Positions 11,028 to 22,334 of a stretch of DNA of 64,000 bases are shown in pieces; position 1 is the first letter of the stretch; every line of letters starts with the position of its first letter. Under the pieces are notes generated by a model, which worked only from the letters and a program-made list of their open reading frames with translations, made no database searches and was not told where the DNA came from. The stretch comes from Deroplatys truncata (lineage: Eukaryota; Arthropoda; Insecta; Mantodea; Mantidae), in contig CM060990.1 of assembly GCA_030765065.1 (NCBI GenBank), positions 285,785,341 through 285,849,340 on the forward strand, in the 5' to 3' direction. A program made the translations under genes and the position numbers.

Positions 11028-12039
11028 TACCCCCGCCGCTGTATCTTTGCACTTGACAGTTCGTGTGGCTTCGCATAAGGTTGGCTACATTGCGGTTGCG
11101 ACGTTGCGAGAGTGGCTAGTAAACAACAGCTGATTGTTCTCCTTTCTATCTGTCTAAGCCGCATACAAAAAGTGTACGCAAGTAGCTAACGTCAATGAAT
11201 AATAACTATTTCGTATTATTATTGTTAATTGAAAATAAGCGATATAAGCAGCTTTGGTATGGTCGGATACTCCTTTCTATGATAATAGGCATAAATGTGT
11301 CTACGTATGGCGTCTAATTGGAAAGCATCAAGATTTGTGACTGGACGAGGCTGCTTTCTTTTCTTCCCTGGAGTTGATAGAAATACCTGTTGCGTTCCAG
11401 ATGGTTCAGGAATTTTGTCCTCTTTCTCTTGGAGTTTCACTCCCTTGTGTATAACAGTTCTCATGCTTAGCCCAAGAGCTGCTGCAGTTCGTTGTACGGC
11501 TTTATCAGCAGGAATAGAAGGATTGCCATGAAGCTTTATGTACTCCTTTTCCTGTTCAAAGAATTCCCGGGTTCTGCTTAAAAAGTTCCAATGCCTGACT
11601 ATTAAGTGGCACACCTCGGCGCAAAGGATTTTCACTTCGTGAATCACTCGGCGATCGGCGTCGTTTTTCAGACATTGTCGCACTTAATTTTTGTTTAAAT
11701 AAATAATATGAATGAAATATAGATAAATATATATGTATAAATGAACAATAACAAAACTATTAAACAATAACCACAAATATAAATAACAATGAATATGTAG
11801 CTTGCAAAGAACAACTCGACGCTCGTGCTAGAGATTCACAAACTGAAGCACGTGGTTGGGAATAGTTACATCCGGCAACAGAGCCGACTCTAGTTCCGGT
11901 TCCGCTTTGTCATCGGCCATCCGGAATGCTGCCTTGTGATTGGCTTAGGAAGTCAAATGGTTGAAGCTTTTCATGTTTTTTTGCGAGTGTACCAACTTAA
12001 ACGCTAGCTGTCAAGTGCAACGTTACAGCAGCGGGGGTA
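11028..12039. mobile_element. 1,012-bp non-autonomous Tc1/IS630-type transposon with intact TIRs
   Basis: The ends are long inverted repeats. The left one starts TACCCCCGCCGCTGTATCTT and the right one (reverse complement) starts TACCCCCGCTGCTGTAACGT. The first 39 positions match at 33. TA is duplicated at both borders (11026-11027 and 12040-12041), as expected for the IS630-Tc1-mariner group. The element carries one minus-strand reading frame for the transposase N-terminus only, and the catalytic domain is absent, so it depends on a transposase supplied in trans. It sits in the DNA that splits the Penelope-like element. Confidence 0.82.
11225..11683 (-). CDS. Truncated Tc1/IS630-type transposase N-terminus (152 aa)
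   Basis: This is an uninterrupted frame inside the TIR-bounded element. Residues about 40-80 (NPSIPADKAVQRTAAALGLS, then MRTVIHKGV) look like a helix-turn-helix. The later part KKRKQPRPVTNLDAFQLDAI, then RRHIYAYYHRKEYPTIPKLL matches the second DNA-binding segment of a DDE transposase type common in arthropods. It stops right where that family goes on to the catalytic DDE domain. The product could bind DNA but not cut it. Whether it is expressed, or is a repressor-like remnant, cannot be judged from sequence. Confidence 0.65.
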   Translation of the reverse strand: MRQCLKNDADRRVIHEVKILCAEVCHLIVRHWNFLSRTREFFEQEKEYIKLHGNPSIPADKAVQRTAAALGLSMRTVIHKGVKLQEKEDKIPEPSGTQQVFLSTPGKKRKQPRPVTNLDAFQLDAIRRHIYAYYHRKEYPTIPKLLISLIFN

Positions 12040-12041
12040 TA

Positions 12042-12723
12042 GAGTCATGTATCTTGGATAGGGTGCGGTATGACAATTATTGTAGACATCACAGAATTAA
12101 ACTTTTAAATTAACTTCTTTATTAATTCTTGCACATATTTATAGATCACTACACTTTTAAAGAACTGTGAGAAACTTTTATACATTCACTTAGCTCATAT
12201 ATCTGTTTTTACTAATCACCCGTAGAGAACACATTTTCCCATCCGTACTCTATCAAGTCTCGCCAGCAACTGAGTAACCTCAACGGTCAAAACCCATAAG
12301 CTTCGGTATTGCAAGTCTCTGATTGGCTAATTCTAGTCCAATAGAATATCTGCATTTAACTTAAAACTTTTCTTTGCTGTTGATTGGCTAATTTAAAACT
12401 GTTACAGAATATACGTCATCGTCGCTTTAATCGTGACCAGTACATTTCAAACTCTAAACACATTATTGCCACAATTACCTCATTATTACTCATTGTTAGC
12501 AACTTAAAACTTATTATTCTCACAGTTCTTGCATTATTACAGTATGTAATGTATTCACATAACATTATTAAAATATGTTTACAATAAAAATAAGCATTTG
12601 CAATGACTGTTACATACAATTAAAATAATTATTACATAAATATTGTTTCAAGGCGGGCTGTTATTGAATTTACCTATTATAAAATACAATTGAAATTATT
12701 CAGGTATTACAATACTGCCTCAA
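12042..12723. other. AT-rich, no gene; repeated GATTGGCTAA boxes
   Basis: No coding similarity. Two identical GATTGGCTAA boxes (inverted CCAAT) near 12317 and 12382 and an AATAAA near 12584 would suit an LTR or promoter-like insertion, but I cannot find matching ends. Confidence 0.35.
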
Positions 12724-13336
12724 CAGTCCACAGCAAAATAAAAAGGTTCCAGAAACAAAAAGGATTAAAGAAAATACAACCCTCTATACACAGGAGCCGA
12801 AACAACAATTCATAAAATCCACATACCATCCTCAAATTAATCACTAATTTAGTAAAATCTTCAAAAAATACAATGCATCATTGGCACCACAGAATAAATG
12901 CACAATTCAGAACCTACTAGCTTCCCCTGTCAAAAATAAAATTCCACAAGAACAAAAATCTGGCATCTACCTAATTAACTGTGAAAATTGTGACTTGGTA
13001 TATGTTGGAAAAAAAAAAAGAAATATTGAAGCCAGAAGGAAAGGACACTTCAGATGTATATCCAAGAAACAAATGGACAAATCTGTCATAGCAAACGGTT
13101 TCTGGACCACAAACCATGACATCAACCCCAAAATCAGACTCCTGAAGTGCACCACCAATCCAACAGAACTAAAAGTTTGGGAAAACATACACATGAAAAC
13201 GGTAATGAACTTTGAAATTCCACCACTCAACAATCTAAGCAGCTTCATCATGGACACATCAGATGGTACCACTTCCATGCCACCTACATCTATGGACCCA
13301 AATTCCCAGCATGGTCAGTTGGAAAAAGGCTTATAA
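12724..13336 (+). pseudogene. Penelope-like element GIY-YIG endonuclease domain
   Basis: The 151-residue frame contains KSGIYLINCENCDLVYVGKK, then RNIEARRKGHFRC, then KSVIANGFW and a C-terminal ENIHMKT block. The GIY...YVG pair and the downstream Arg/His are the GIY-YIG nuclease signature that Penelope-like elements carry after the RT. Upstream residues KIFKKYNASLAP..KCTIQN match the RT-to-nuclease linker. With 9825-10653 this makes one Penelope-like element interrupted between 10653 and 12724. The nuclease frame itself is open. The first lysine after YVG and the normal Cys pair (CENC) are kept. Confidence 0.8.
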
Positions 13337-14094
13337 TAAAAGCAAGCAGTGCTTTTGAAGCACGTTCGATTAATTTCAAATCAGTGAAGTTTTAGTGTAT
13401 CCACTGGCTCAAGATTCAATTACACTTTTTCAATTACTTAGTCAAAGTAATAATGCAGAAAGGTGGCAATGGCAGTAGAGGTGGCGGCAGTGGTGGTAAA
13501 TTTTCTCTCAAGTAAATTGTAACCATGAACCAAAACACTTAAGACGAATACTTGTTTTGAAAGAAACACGAATCTGCTGAAGATAGATATATTTTTACAG
13601 ACATGATAACAGTATGTAAGCTGCCCGTGGACAGGTGTGCTTAAATGAAAGTATATTTTTAACTATACCGCCAAATATTTTGTCTTACACTTCCAGCAGT
13701 AGCGACAGTAGTGGTACAACTAAGTGCTGAACTAAATTTACAATTTAATATGTCTAAAATCCTTCTATACAAGGCTGCCTTACACACAACCCCAAGGTTA
13801 TCTGTATAATGAAGTCCACCCCCTACTATTTACATTTAACTATTTAATCAATTTGTATCTCAATTCTCTCCTCTTTCTTAACTGCTGTAATCCATTTCGC
13901 CCTTAATTTTCCCAAATATTCTCCCATTATTTTATTCCTGCTTTTCCCCATACCAGTTAATATTACAAGTATTATAATTTCTTTCCAGTAGTAGTATATA
14001 AATTTCTTTGTTGAATATATTCTTGCCAACTTCCTGAAATTGAAACCAATACTTTTCTTTGTCCAGCAAAGCGTAATCATTTTGCAATGACATG
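13337..14094. other. No gene recognised
   Basis: Contains a short GGTGGCGGCAGTGGTGG-type purine stretch near 13470 and AT-rich DNA. I see no coding similarity. Confidence 0.4.
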
Positions 14095-14335
14095 AAATAT
14101 AAAATGCATAAAATGTTCAATTTTTGAACAATGAATTTTTGGGGGGAAGTTTCCAAATGATGACCGATGTCGTTTAATGTTTCTTCGGTAAGAACCGAAC
14201 GCTGTCCTTTAGATTTCTTAGCCTGAACACTTCCTGTGGCTTGAAATTTACTGTAAAGTTCATGGATTGTTGAATGGCCTGGAACTTTTACACCTGGAAA
14301 TCTTTCTGCAAATCGTACTTTCACTTGGCGAGCTT
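14095..14335 (-). pseudogene. Mariner-like transposase N-terminal helix-turn-helix fragment
   Basis: The minus frame reads KVRFAERFPGVKVPGHSTIH, then ELYSKFQATGSVQAKKSKGQ, then RSVLTEETLNDIGHHLETSP. This is the paired HTH start seen in a mariner-like transposase group abundant in arthropods (the helix-turn-helix domain often listed as DUF4817). Similarity ends after ETSPQK, and unrelated AT-rich sequence follows. The catalytic part is absent on this strand. A C-terminal piece of the same kind of protein lies 300 bp away on the opposite strand. Confidence 0.68.
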
Positions 14336-14639
14336 ACCGAGTTAACACATAAGAATTAAAAATAAATACATGCTGTGCATGAGAAAATATATGCTGAGCC
14401 ATAACATACAAAGATATTATGGACAAAATAATAAATAACTGGTAATAACTGAACTACATCACATCACGGTCAATTCAATACTGCACTTCACGCTGCAAAG
14501 CTACACCACAGTGTGACTTTGTTTATAGCAGCAGTACGTTATCATGTTTTTATCATATTTCCACATGCCCAGTGGAAAAACACTGCACAGCCGGTAATAT
14601 TGTTCATAAAATACCCCTCCGGGATAACATAAAGCATAA

Positions 14640-14800
14640 AGTGTAGAAGACAAACCCACACACCCTGGAAGAATTAAAACAAAATATCCGCCAGGAAATT
14701 TCTCAGCGTAAATTACGGCAAGTGATGGATAGTCTCCTAAAGAGGTGGCAAAAATGTATGGACAATGACGGTGGCTAGTTTCAGCATCTCCTTTCATAAA
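14640..14800 (+). pseudogene. Mariner-like transposase C-terminal fragment
   Basis: The plus frame reads KTNPHTLEELKQNIRQEISQ, then RKLRQVMDSLLKRWQKCMDN, then DGG, a stop, and FQHLL. The TLEELK.NI..EI....LR.V......R...C....GGHFQHLL layout is the usual C-terminus of mariner-like transposases. The codon before FQHLL has become TAG. Its orientation is opposite to the HTH fragment at 14095-14335, so this is either a rearranged copy or a different one. Confidence 0.65.
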
Positions 14801-15268
14801 GTTGATAAGTAAAGCCTTTAAAAGTAGTTTTAAAAATGTTGTATGGTTTCATGCGCGCCTTTCTATGATAGTGGCAGACAGCAACAAGCGCCGAGAATGC
14901 GGACAGGAAAAACACCGTGCTGGCAGTTCGGAGTCTTTTGGCTCACTCCGTAGAATTTAATACTTTGTCATAAATGTGCTGAAAATCTAAAACACTTTAA
15001 ATCTGTCCACCGAGCCATAAAAAGGCTTTCACAGCCACAAAGTTGTAAAATGACCTCAATTCCCATACATCTTACAGCCAAAATAACAAGTATGTGAATA
15101 TTATTAATCTGAAGGCGGAAACCGCCATTATCAACTTAGTATTTTATAATTAGCATTTTAATTCTGAAGGTACAGTCACAGTGTGATGCAACAGCTGTCA
15201 CAGTCTAGTGGTTGAAATCACCATTGCAGCTTATCTCTAACAATGCTTCATATACTTCTAAGACTCAC
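14801..15268. other. Intronic, no element recognised
   Basis: Sequence downstream of the second Alas exon on the gene strand. It holds a few GC-richer short stretches but no recognisable coding or repeat signature. Confidence 0.4.
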
Positions 15269-15453
15269 CTGGTAAAGCTTTGGCTAGTGTGAACAAAGTT
15301 GAATCATTAGCAACAAAGCAAGATGTAAACAACAGTGCTGCTTCTTTGTGATGCAGGGATGCCAGTTCAGCTTCTAGTCTCTCATGATAAAGAGAATTTC
15401 CTGAGATATTGCGTGTCCCTCCTGCACCAGTACCATGTATTTCCAATGCTTTC
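15269..15453 (-). CDS. Alas: Alas exon (glycine-rich GTRNISG region), 5-aminolevulinate synthase
   Basis: This is the next exon of the same gene, about 61 residues. It reads [20 protein letters not shown], then [20 protein letters not shown], then [20 protein letters not shown]. The [12 protein letters not shown] stretch and [16 protein letters not shown] are highly conserved in ALAS; the Thr of GTRNISG is a substrate contact in bacterial enzymes (from memory). The acceptor is a pyrimidine-rich tract ending TTTTACAG just above 15453, and the donor GTGAGT begins at 15268. The first base completes the AG|G arginine codon carried over from the exon at 56633, so the two exons are consecutive. The exon ends in phase 1 after LP, where the family continues with a glycine. 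The PLP lysine and later exons lie outside the window. The sequence is intact, with no sign of decay. Confidence 0.94.
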
Positions 15454-15455
15454 CT

Positions 15456-16109
15456 GTAAAAGAAGTAGCAATATGAGAGCATCTACCATTAATTCTCTCT
15501 CCCGCACACCTCTCGCTCTCTCTCTCTCAAAAATGGAAGGAAAAATTATTGGCCTTTTCTATTATATTTTAAGATTTAACAATTTTCTGTGAGCTCTGTA
15601 TTTCTAGATTTATAATTAACTGAATGCATGATTATAAAAAATATCACTTGGTTCAAAGCTCTCTTCATGTACTTCATAAAGGACAGTTTCCAAAATAATG
15701 GAATGGGAGAGGGTATCCCAGCAGGAGAGCCTGCAAATTTAGCTGTTGATTTCCACAGAGAAAACATATGAAACTGTTGTGATCAGCCTCTCCAGTAGGT
15801 ATTGTCAACACCAAAAGCAATGTGGGAGCATTGAACTGCAATAAAATCACTCCATGTATTTTCTGATACCTCCTCTTTTAAAAAATTTACAATTTATAGG
15901 ATGTTGGAAATATTTAAAACATCTGGGTATGTGTTAGGCAAAAAGAAGCACAGACAGCCAACAGTTCTGAGGAAAAATTAGGCTTCGTAGAAACACATCC
16001 AAGAAAATCACTGCCTCACGTAATACTTCAAGTCTTTCAGTTCCATCTGACTATAGAGCTGTTCAGAAACTATAACCAAGATCACCTAAAGTAACAGCAG
16101 TGCAAAGTC
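15456..16109. other. Intronic, mostly unassigned
   Basis: A CT-rich stretch (CTCTCGCTCTCTCTCTC near 15512) lies upstream of the Alas acceptor on the plus strand. The rest shows no coding similarity. Confidence 0.4.
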
Positions 16110-19109
16110 TGGCAGATGTGAATAATAATCCAAGGCTATGTTATTGCAGCTGACTTTTGCAGTAAGGGAGGGAGAATGGCAATATGAGTCTCAAACACAT
16201 AGCAAGCTTCAAACCACTAAATTGAATAATAAAAAAAAGCACTGAAAATGCTTGTGAAATAGTAGCAACAGAAATTCAAAGGGAAAACAAAAAGATTATA
16301 ATTATGTCATACTACTGGTCACCAAGTAGTGCAACAAAAGATTTCTTCCAAAATCTAATACTGGTACTGAATCAGCTAATAGGGAAAATGTTGTGATATT
16401 AAGGGATCTTAATATAAATAGGGATTTCAATAGTAGTGATAATTAACTGGTTGATCTAGCTAATATATACAAACTCCAAATTGCAATAAATGAACCAACA
16501 AGAGTAATCAATCCTACTGCAACTATTATAGATCAAATTTTAGCAAACTTGCCTCCAGAACAATATCATACAAATGTAATAAAAAGTCACTTATCAAATC
16601 ATTATGCATTGCAAATACAAATTTCTTTTAGAATCCCAGTATTACAAAATCTCAACAAAATAGTGAGGAAAATTAATAATGCAAATATAATGGCTCTCTT
16701 TGTGCTATGTTACAAAATAAGCAATGGATAGAAATTTATAATGAAAGGATGTTAATGAAAAGGAGAGAACATTTTTATACCATATTTAACTATTATACGG
16801 ATATTGCTTGTGCATTAAAATGTAAGAAAATAAAAAACACAGTAAAAACAATGGATTAATAAAGATTTAATTATAGCAAAAGCAAAATTAAAACATTATT
16901 ATGACAAGTATGAATTTCAAAATTAGGTAACGATAAAGACACACTTATAAATTTTAAAAGAAATTACAGAAAATTAATAAAAGAATCTAAATCAGAATAC
17001 ATAAAACACCTAATTAAAAAATGAAATAATGTTACAAAACAGCTTGGAATCTTATAAATAATGAATGTTGTAAAGGCAAAAGTCAGCACATAAATATTGA
17101 AATAATTAAAGGTAACAACATAATAAGAAATCTTTCAGAATTAAGTAGCCTATATAATACTGGCTTTGTTGAAAATATTAATAGACTACTAGGTAAAAAA
17201 GATACCACTTTAAATCGTATAAAGCTATATAAACATATCTTTAACTCAATATTCCTTTCAGACATATCTGAAGAGCTTTTAAAGGTGATAAATAAAATGA
17301 AAGCAAAAACTCAACAGGCAAAGATGGAATCTCAACCATTCTTTTAAAACAATGTGCTCGCAGCATATTAAAACCATCAGTAGAATTGATCAATACAAAT
17401 ATAAATTCAGGAATATATCCTAACTAAATTCTATTATAAAACCCTTGGCAATAAGCACTCAATAGAGAACTATCATCCAGTAACATTGGTTTCGAAAGTA
17501 ATGGAAAAATCATTGGTAATCAAATCATGTCATTGAAAGGAAAACACAAGATTTTCAATAATTTTCAACATGGTTCAAGGAAAGGGAGATCAATGAAGGA
17601 TGCAATAATAGAAATAGTTGAATGTCTTATCAACAGTCTAGAAAATAGAGAACAAAATAATTGCATATTTTTGGACCTAAGTAAGGCTTTTGATTGTGTA
17701 GACCATGAAATATTATTAAATAAACTACACCAGTATGGAATCCGCAGAGTAAAATTTAAATTAATTAATATTTAGGTGGCAGAACAAAAGTTAAAATTAC
17801 ACATAAAAGTAGTCACCAAATAAAGGAATAGTACTCTGTGAAATATGATGTACCACAGGACTCACTATTAGGGCCCATGTTATAATATATATGAACAATA
17901 TATGTACCATTGACATAACATGGGAAACTTATTGCATATGCAGATGAAACTTCTATAGTAAACACCAATGAAAGCTTACAGAAATTAGGTACCTATACAA
18001 AGCAAAACATAAAACAAATTATAGATTATAATGGACAGAAGTATTGTTAATTGTGATGTTATCATATTATAAATTGAAGTCAGTTAACACTAAGCACCAT
18101 TGTGATGTGAATTAATATGTAATGACTCACTTCAATTATAATAAAACAAATTGTTGAATTTCATTAAGATAAGGAAAACAGGATTCATGAACTTTCAAAC
18201 AATCCAAAACAGAAATGAAATCTAACTGAATTTTAATATAAATAATAAAGAACTTAATGAAATAAATCCTTTTAGGAATAATACTGGATAAACATTTCAC
18301 ATGGGACAAAAATAGATAAAGCCTGTAACAAAGTAAATTCAAGTATATTGTTATTAAAATGAACGGCAAAAATCTTTGATTTAAACATATTATTGAATAT
18401 CTATTGTGGATTAATATACCCTCATTTACCATATAGAATTACAGTATGGGGATAAAGCACTACTAAGTACACCAAAGGGCATTTTACATTACAGAAAACA
18501 GCAATTAGAGTAATGTTAGGTCTAAATCCATAGGAATCATCCAGAGATTATCTCAGAAAATTAAATATTCTAACTTTGAACACACTATATATATCTTTGA
18601 GGTAGTAATGTATCTAAAACATAATGAAAATAATACAAAAATTAACAGCCAGATTCATGACCATTTTACTAGAAGTAACACACATTTCCATATAACTTCA
18701 CATAAATTACAACTGTTTAAGTGGAAACCCACTGTAGCTGTTTGCATGTTTTTAAATAAACTATCAATACAAATATGGAAATAAAAGATTTAAAACAATT
18801 TAAAAGGGAGTGAAAAAAATATTGTGTTCAAGGATGATGTTATTTAATAGACGGGTTTATGAATGGATAAATTTTATTACTGTTACACTTTGTGTATCGT
18901 ACATCATTAAATTTTTTTCTACTGGGCAAAACACTATACATATTAGCTTAAGGACAAACTGTGTACATACATTTTCTTTGTTATAGCTTGTAAAAGTAGG
19001 AATGTATATAGGTAGGACTTAAAGTATTGTATTATATAACTTCTTTTGTACTTCACCTTTACTAGGCAATGTCATGAATTAATGTCATTTTAAATAAATG
19101 AAATGAAAT
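16110..19109 (+). mobile_element. Non-LTR retrotransposon, (AAATG)n family, copy A (EN and RT, decayed)
   Basis: From about 16110 the endonuclease-type domain is recognisable (GYVIAADFCSKGGRMAI, then VVILRDLNIN for GDFNIN, PTRVINPTATIIDQILANLP, and SHLSNHYA for the SDH motif). The RT part reads [17 protein letters not shown], then [20 protein letters not shown] (motif A), then YDVPQDSLLGPM (motif B) and AYADETSIVN (YADD changed to YADE). The thumb and C-terminal region continue to 18840, and the 3' end is ATAAATGAAATGAAAT. The family resembles jockey/CR1-group LINEs; I do not assign a clade. Many stops and frameshifts are present. It is colinear with copy B at 19505-21384. Confidence 0.83.
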
Positions 19110-19440
19110 CCATATGTTGACCCTGTTCTCCTTTATCTTTCTGATGAAATTTGGCTACATCCATTGAGTCATATGAACACAAAGAACAATAGATGATAAG
19201 GTTCTGAAAATTCACACCAATTAAATTGGAAACTACCACAGAATGTAGATGGGAGTGTTGTGTTCTAACAGAGGAACAAGATTCATTGGGCCCATTCCTA
19301 TCTTCACAGAACTGACAGCTGCAGAACATGCCCATAGTTGCTTTATGCAAGATAATTCAACTGCATTTACAGCAGATCTGTCTATGGAAGAATTACAATG
19401 CATTTTTCATGACAGAATAATTGAGGCATTGGCATAACTT
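19110..19440 (+). pseudogene. Mariner-like transposase DDE-domain fragment
   Basis: One frame reads YLSDEIWLHPLSHMNTKNNR, with the first catalytic Asp in SDEIW. After a frameshift the next frame reads RGTRFIGPIPIFTELTAAEH, then CFMQDNSTAFTADLSMEELQ (second Asp in QDN) and IFHDRIIEAL. This is the middle of the same transposase kind as at 14095 and 14640. The third acidic block is absent here; a piece with SPDLNPWDYYLW occurs at 22262, beyond LINE copy B. The fragment lies directly at the 3' end of LINE copy A. Confidence 0.7.
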
Positions 19441-19559
19441 CCAAAATTTTGAATTTTTAGGTTTTTTATTGAGAAGCTAGTAATTGACAATGGCAATAGT
19501 ACAGTGAAGGTAGCAAGTATGTCTATATGAAATTAAATGAAGTTGAAAACATAGTTTAG

Positions 19560-20303
19560 TTGTATTATTTAGACATTGCATGCCCTTTAAAAGACAAATT
19601 AATTAAAACATACACAGGAAAGCAGTGGATCAATAAAGATATAATTTTAGCTAAAGACCAATTAAAACGTTATTATGATAAATACAGTTTAACAAAGCTA
19701 AATAAAGATAAAGAAACTTATATAACTTATAAAAGAAATTACCGTAGTTTAATAAAACAGGCTAAATCAGATTATATAAAAACTTTAATGTGTAAATCAA
19801 GCAATATCACTAAAACAGCTTGGAGTATAATAAATAAGGAGTGTGGTAAAAGCACAAAACTGCATGAGAACATTGAAATAAATGTGAGACACAAAAAAAT
19901 AAGGGATCCCTTAGATATAAGTAATTTATTTAATGAAAGTTTTATTGAAAACATAAATAATTTAATAAGTAAAAGACATACAACTTTAGATCAAATAAAA
20001 GTGGGTAAAAATATTTGCGATTCAGTATTCCTACCAGAAATATCTGCAGATGAACTATTAAATGTAATAAATAAAATTAAAAGTAAAAAGTCTTCAGGTA
20101 AAGATGGCATATCAACAGTTCTTCTAAAGCAGTGTTCACACAGTATTTTGAAACCATTAATAGAACTGATAAATGCTTGTATAACTTCTGGAATTTACCC
20201 CAACTGTTTAAAGGAATCTATTGTAAAACCGCTATATAAAAATGATGACAAGCATTCAACAATCACACATAAATGTGGGCAGCAAATTAATACTTACTAT
20301 TAA
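19560..20303 (+). pseudogene. LINE copy B ORF2, linker and RT fingers (247 aa open)
   Basis: The frame covers the endonuclease-RT linker and the start of the RT. Blocks include KSKKSSGKDGISTVLLKQCS, then ISADELLNVINKIK and IVKPLYKNDDKH, where intact relatives have PLYKKGD...NYRPI. It ends abruptly in HKCGQQINTYY, where an internal deletion joins it to the region upstream of motif B. Without the palm it cannot be active. Confidence 0.75.
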
Positions 20304-20371
20304 AAAATGTGCAGCGTTAAATATGGTGTCCCGCAGGGCTCGATACTTGGTCCCTCCTATTTATAACTTAT

Positions 20372-21241
20372 ATGAATGATTTAATGATAATAAGAAATGG
20401 TAAAATAATTTCATATGCTGATGACACATCAATGGTAAACACAAGCGTAAATCTTCAAAACCTCGTAACTTGCAATAATCAAAATATCAAACAAATCACA
20501 CACTTTTTCATGTTACATAATTTGCATATTAATACAAAGAAAACAGTTCATATGGAAGTAAAGCTGGTCCAAAACAGAAAGGACATTCATCTAAAAGTTT
20601 ATATAAAGGATGAAGAGATTAATGAGGTGACATACACCAACTTCCTAGGAATAATACTTGACAATCATCTCACTTGGGATAAGCACACTGATAAAATCTG
20701 TAATAAAGTAAGTACAAGCATTTTTCTACTAAAAAGAATGGCAAAAGTTGCAGATCTAAGAATATTGATGAACATTTATTATGGATTAATATATCCACAT
20801 CTGTCTTATGGAATCACCGTTTGGGGACAATGTGCTGACAAGTACTTTAAAAGACTATTCATATTACAAAAAAGATCAATCAGGATAATTATGGGTTTAA
20901 AGCCACAACAATCCTGTAGGGATTATTTTAAAAAATTAAATATTTTAACGCTATACTCATTATATATATTTGAAGTTATAATGTATCTAAAACATAATGT
21001 AAGACGGGAAATAGTTAACAATCAAACACATAACCATGCTACAAGAGGTAACACAGATTTTCATGCAAGATCACATAGAATCCAGCTTTTTAAAACTAAA
21101 CCCACTGTGGCCGCATGTACATTTTACAATAAACTACCTATTTATATTAAAAACATAACAAATTTAAAACAATTCAAAACAGAATTGAGAAAATATTGTG
21201 TACAAGGTTGTTTTTATTCCTTAAATGAGTATCTGAAATGA
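20372..21241 (+). pseudogene. LINE copy B ORF2, RT motif C to C-terminus (289 aa open)
   Basis: Just upstream, in another frame, lies YGVPQGSILGPS (motif B). This frame opens with MNDLMI, then IISYADDTSMVN (catalytic YADD intact), FLGIILDNHLTWDKH, then YGITVWGQC, LFILQKRSIRIIMGL and SCRDYFKKLNILTLYSLYIF. These are the usual thumb and C-terminal blocks of jockey/CR1-group LINEs. The open frame ends in YSLNEYLK, as does the homologous end of copy C. Confidence 0.8.
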
Positions 21242-21384
21242 TTTGTTGTGTGTATTTTAATTGTAAAATAAGTTATTATTTGTAAAATATTCATTGATTT
21301 TTTTTAATGTATATATTGATGATGTCATGAATTCTATGTAATTTTCAACGACTGATAATAAATGAAATGAAATGAAATGAAATG

Positions 21385-22261
21385 TGCAGCTGTTGGCATG
21401 GACAAGGTAGTAACTCTAGTGTGTCAGAGCAGCTGGTACCCGAATGGATTGTCTAAAGTGTTGCTAATGAGTAGTAGTAATTATTGTGATACAGATCTGT
21501 GTTTACGGTCAACATGTCTCCAAGACCTCTTCCGTTTAGAATGGTGAGTTGAATTAATGATTCTTGCTTTACTATTTCTTGAGTGTTTAACCTAACTTGT
21601 TTATAAACCAAACAAAATCTTAACCAGACAACATGTAAGTGGCATTACAAATGATGTTAACTCCCTGAAGAAGCTATAAGAAAACTTCACACAAGTGTTT
21701 TGGAAACAGCTGATGTGCAAGGTAGCTTCTGACAGATCTCATTAACATCGTTTTTGAACACAAATCCTATCAAAATCAGCACCTTCAACTGAGTTTCCTA
21801 TAAAAATAAAAGGAGACAGTTATTTAATAGCATTGAAATGTGGAAGGATTTTTAAGAAAGGCTAGTCAATCACTAACTTGCAGTGCCTGTAATGTACTGA
21901 AAGAAGACCAGTCGTCCCTGATGCTAAAAAAGGGAGACTGGTTATCTCTGCAGGACTTCCTGGGTGCAAAGTCTCATGCATTTTACCAGAACATTTGTGC
22001 ATAACGTATAAATAACATTAATTCTCAGCCTGGCTAAGCAGTGATTTCTATGCTGTATTTTCAAAAAATATGATTTCACAGACAAATTTGTGTCAAACTT
22101 CAAATTTCATATGTAACACAAACTGTCAGTGTACTCATATACCTTCCATTCCAAGCAGCTTCTATAATAATGTAGGTGAGAAAGAGTTCATAAATTTGTT
22201 TTTCTTTTTTGATTCCCTTGAAAAATTTTATTTATGGCAGTTAACCTTTCCCATGTCAATG
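21385..22261. other. Intronic, no gene recognised
   Basis: Mostly unique-looking AT-rich sequence. An exon-like MSPRPLPFRM followed by GTGAGT occurs near 21514, but nothing supports it as a gene. Confidence 0.4.
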
Positions 22262-22334
22262 TCTCAACTGACTGTCCTGTTTACTCTCCAGATTTAAATC
22301 CATGGGATTATTATCTATGGAGAATGATGCATTG
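22262..22334 (+). pseudogene. DDE transposase fragment (SPDLNP block)
   Basis: A 21-residue frame contains CPVYSPDLNPWDYYLWRMMH. SPDLNP.DYYLW is the third-acidic-residue block of mariner-type transposases. It is short but very specific. It could be the continuation of the fragment at 19110-19440, displaced by LINE copy B. Confidence 0.5.

Larger units (their letters stand above)
19505..21384 (+). mobile_element. Non-LTR retrotransposon, (AAATG)n family, copy B
   Basis: A 5'-truncated LINE of the same family as copy A, ending in four AAATG units. It starts within the EN-RT linker (QWINKDIILAKDQLKRYYDK) and lacks most of the RT fingers and palm motif A. About 150-200 residues are missing between KPLYKNDDKHS and the motif B block near 20323. 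Motif C is intact, and the thumb and C-terminal domain form one long open frame. It is much better preserved than copy A. Confidence 0.85.

Noticed and set aside
21514-21549. Exon-like ATG...AGAATG followed by GTGAGT
   Set aside because: Twelve codons without family similarity; a match to a donor consensus is expected by chance.
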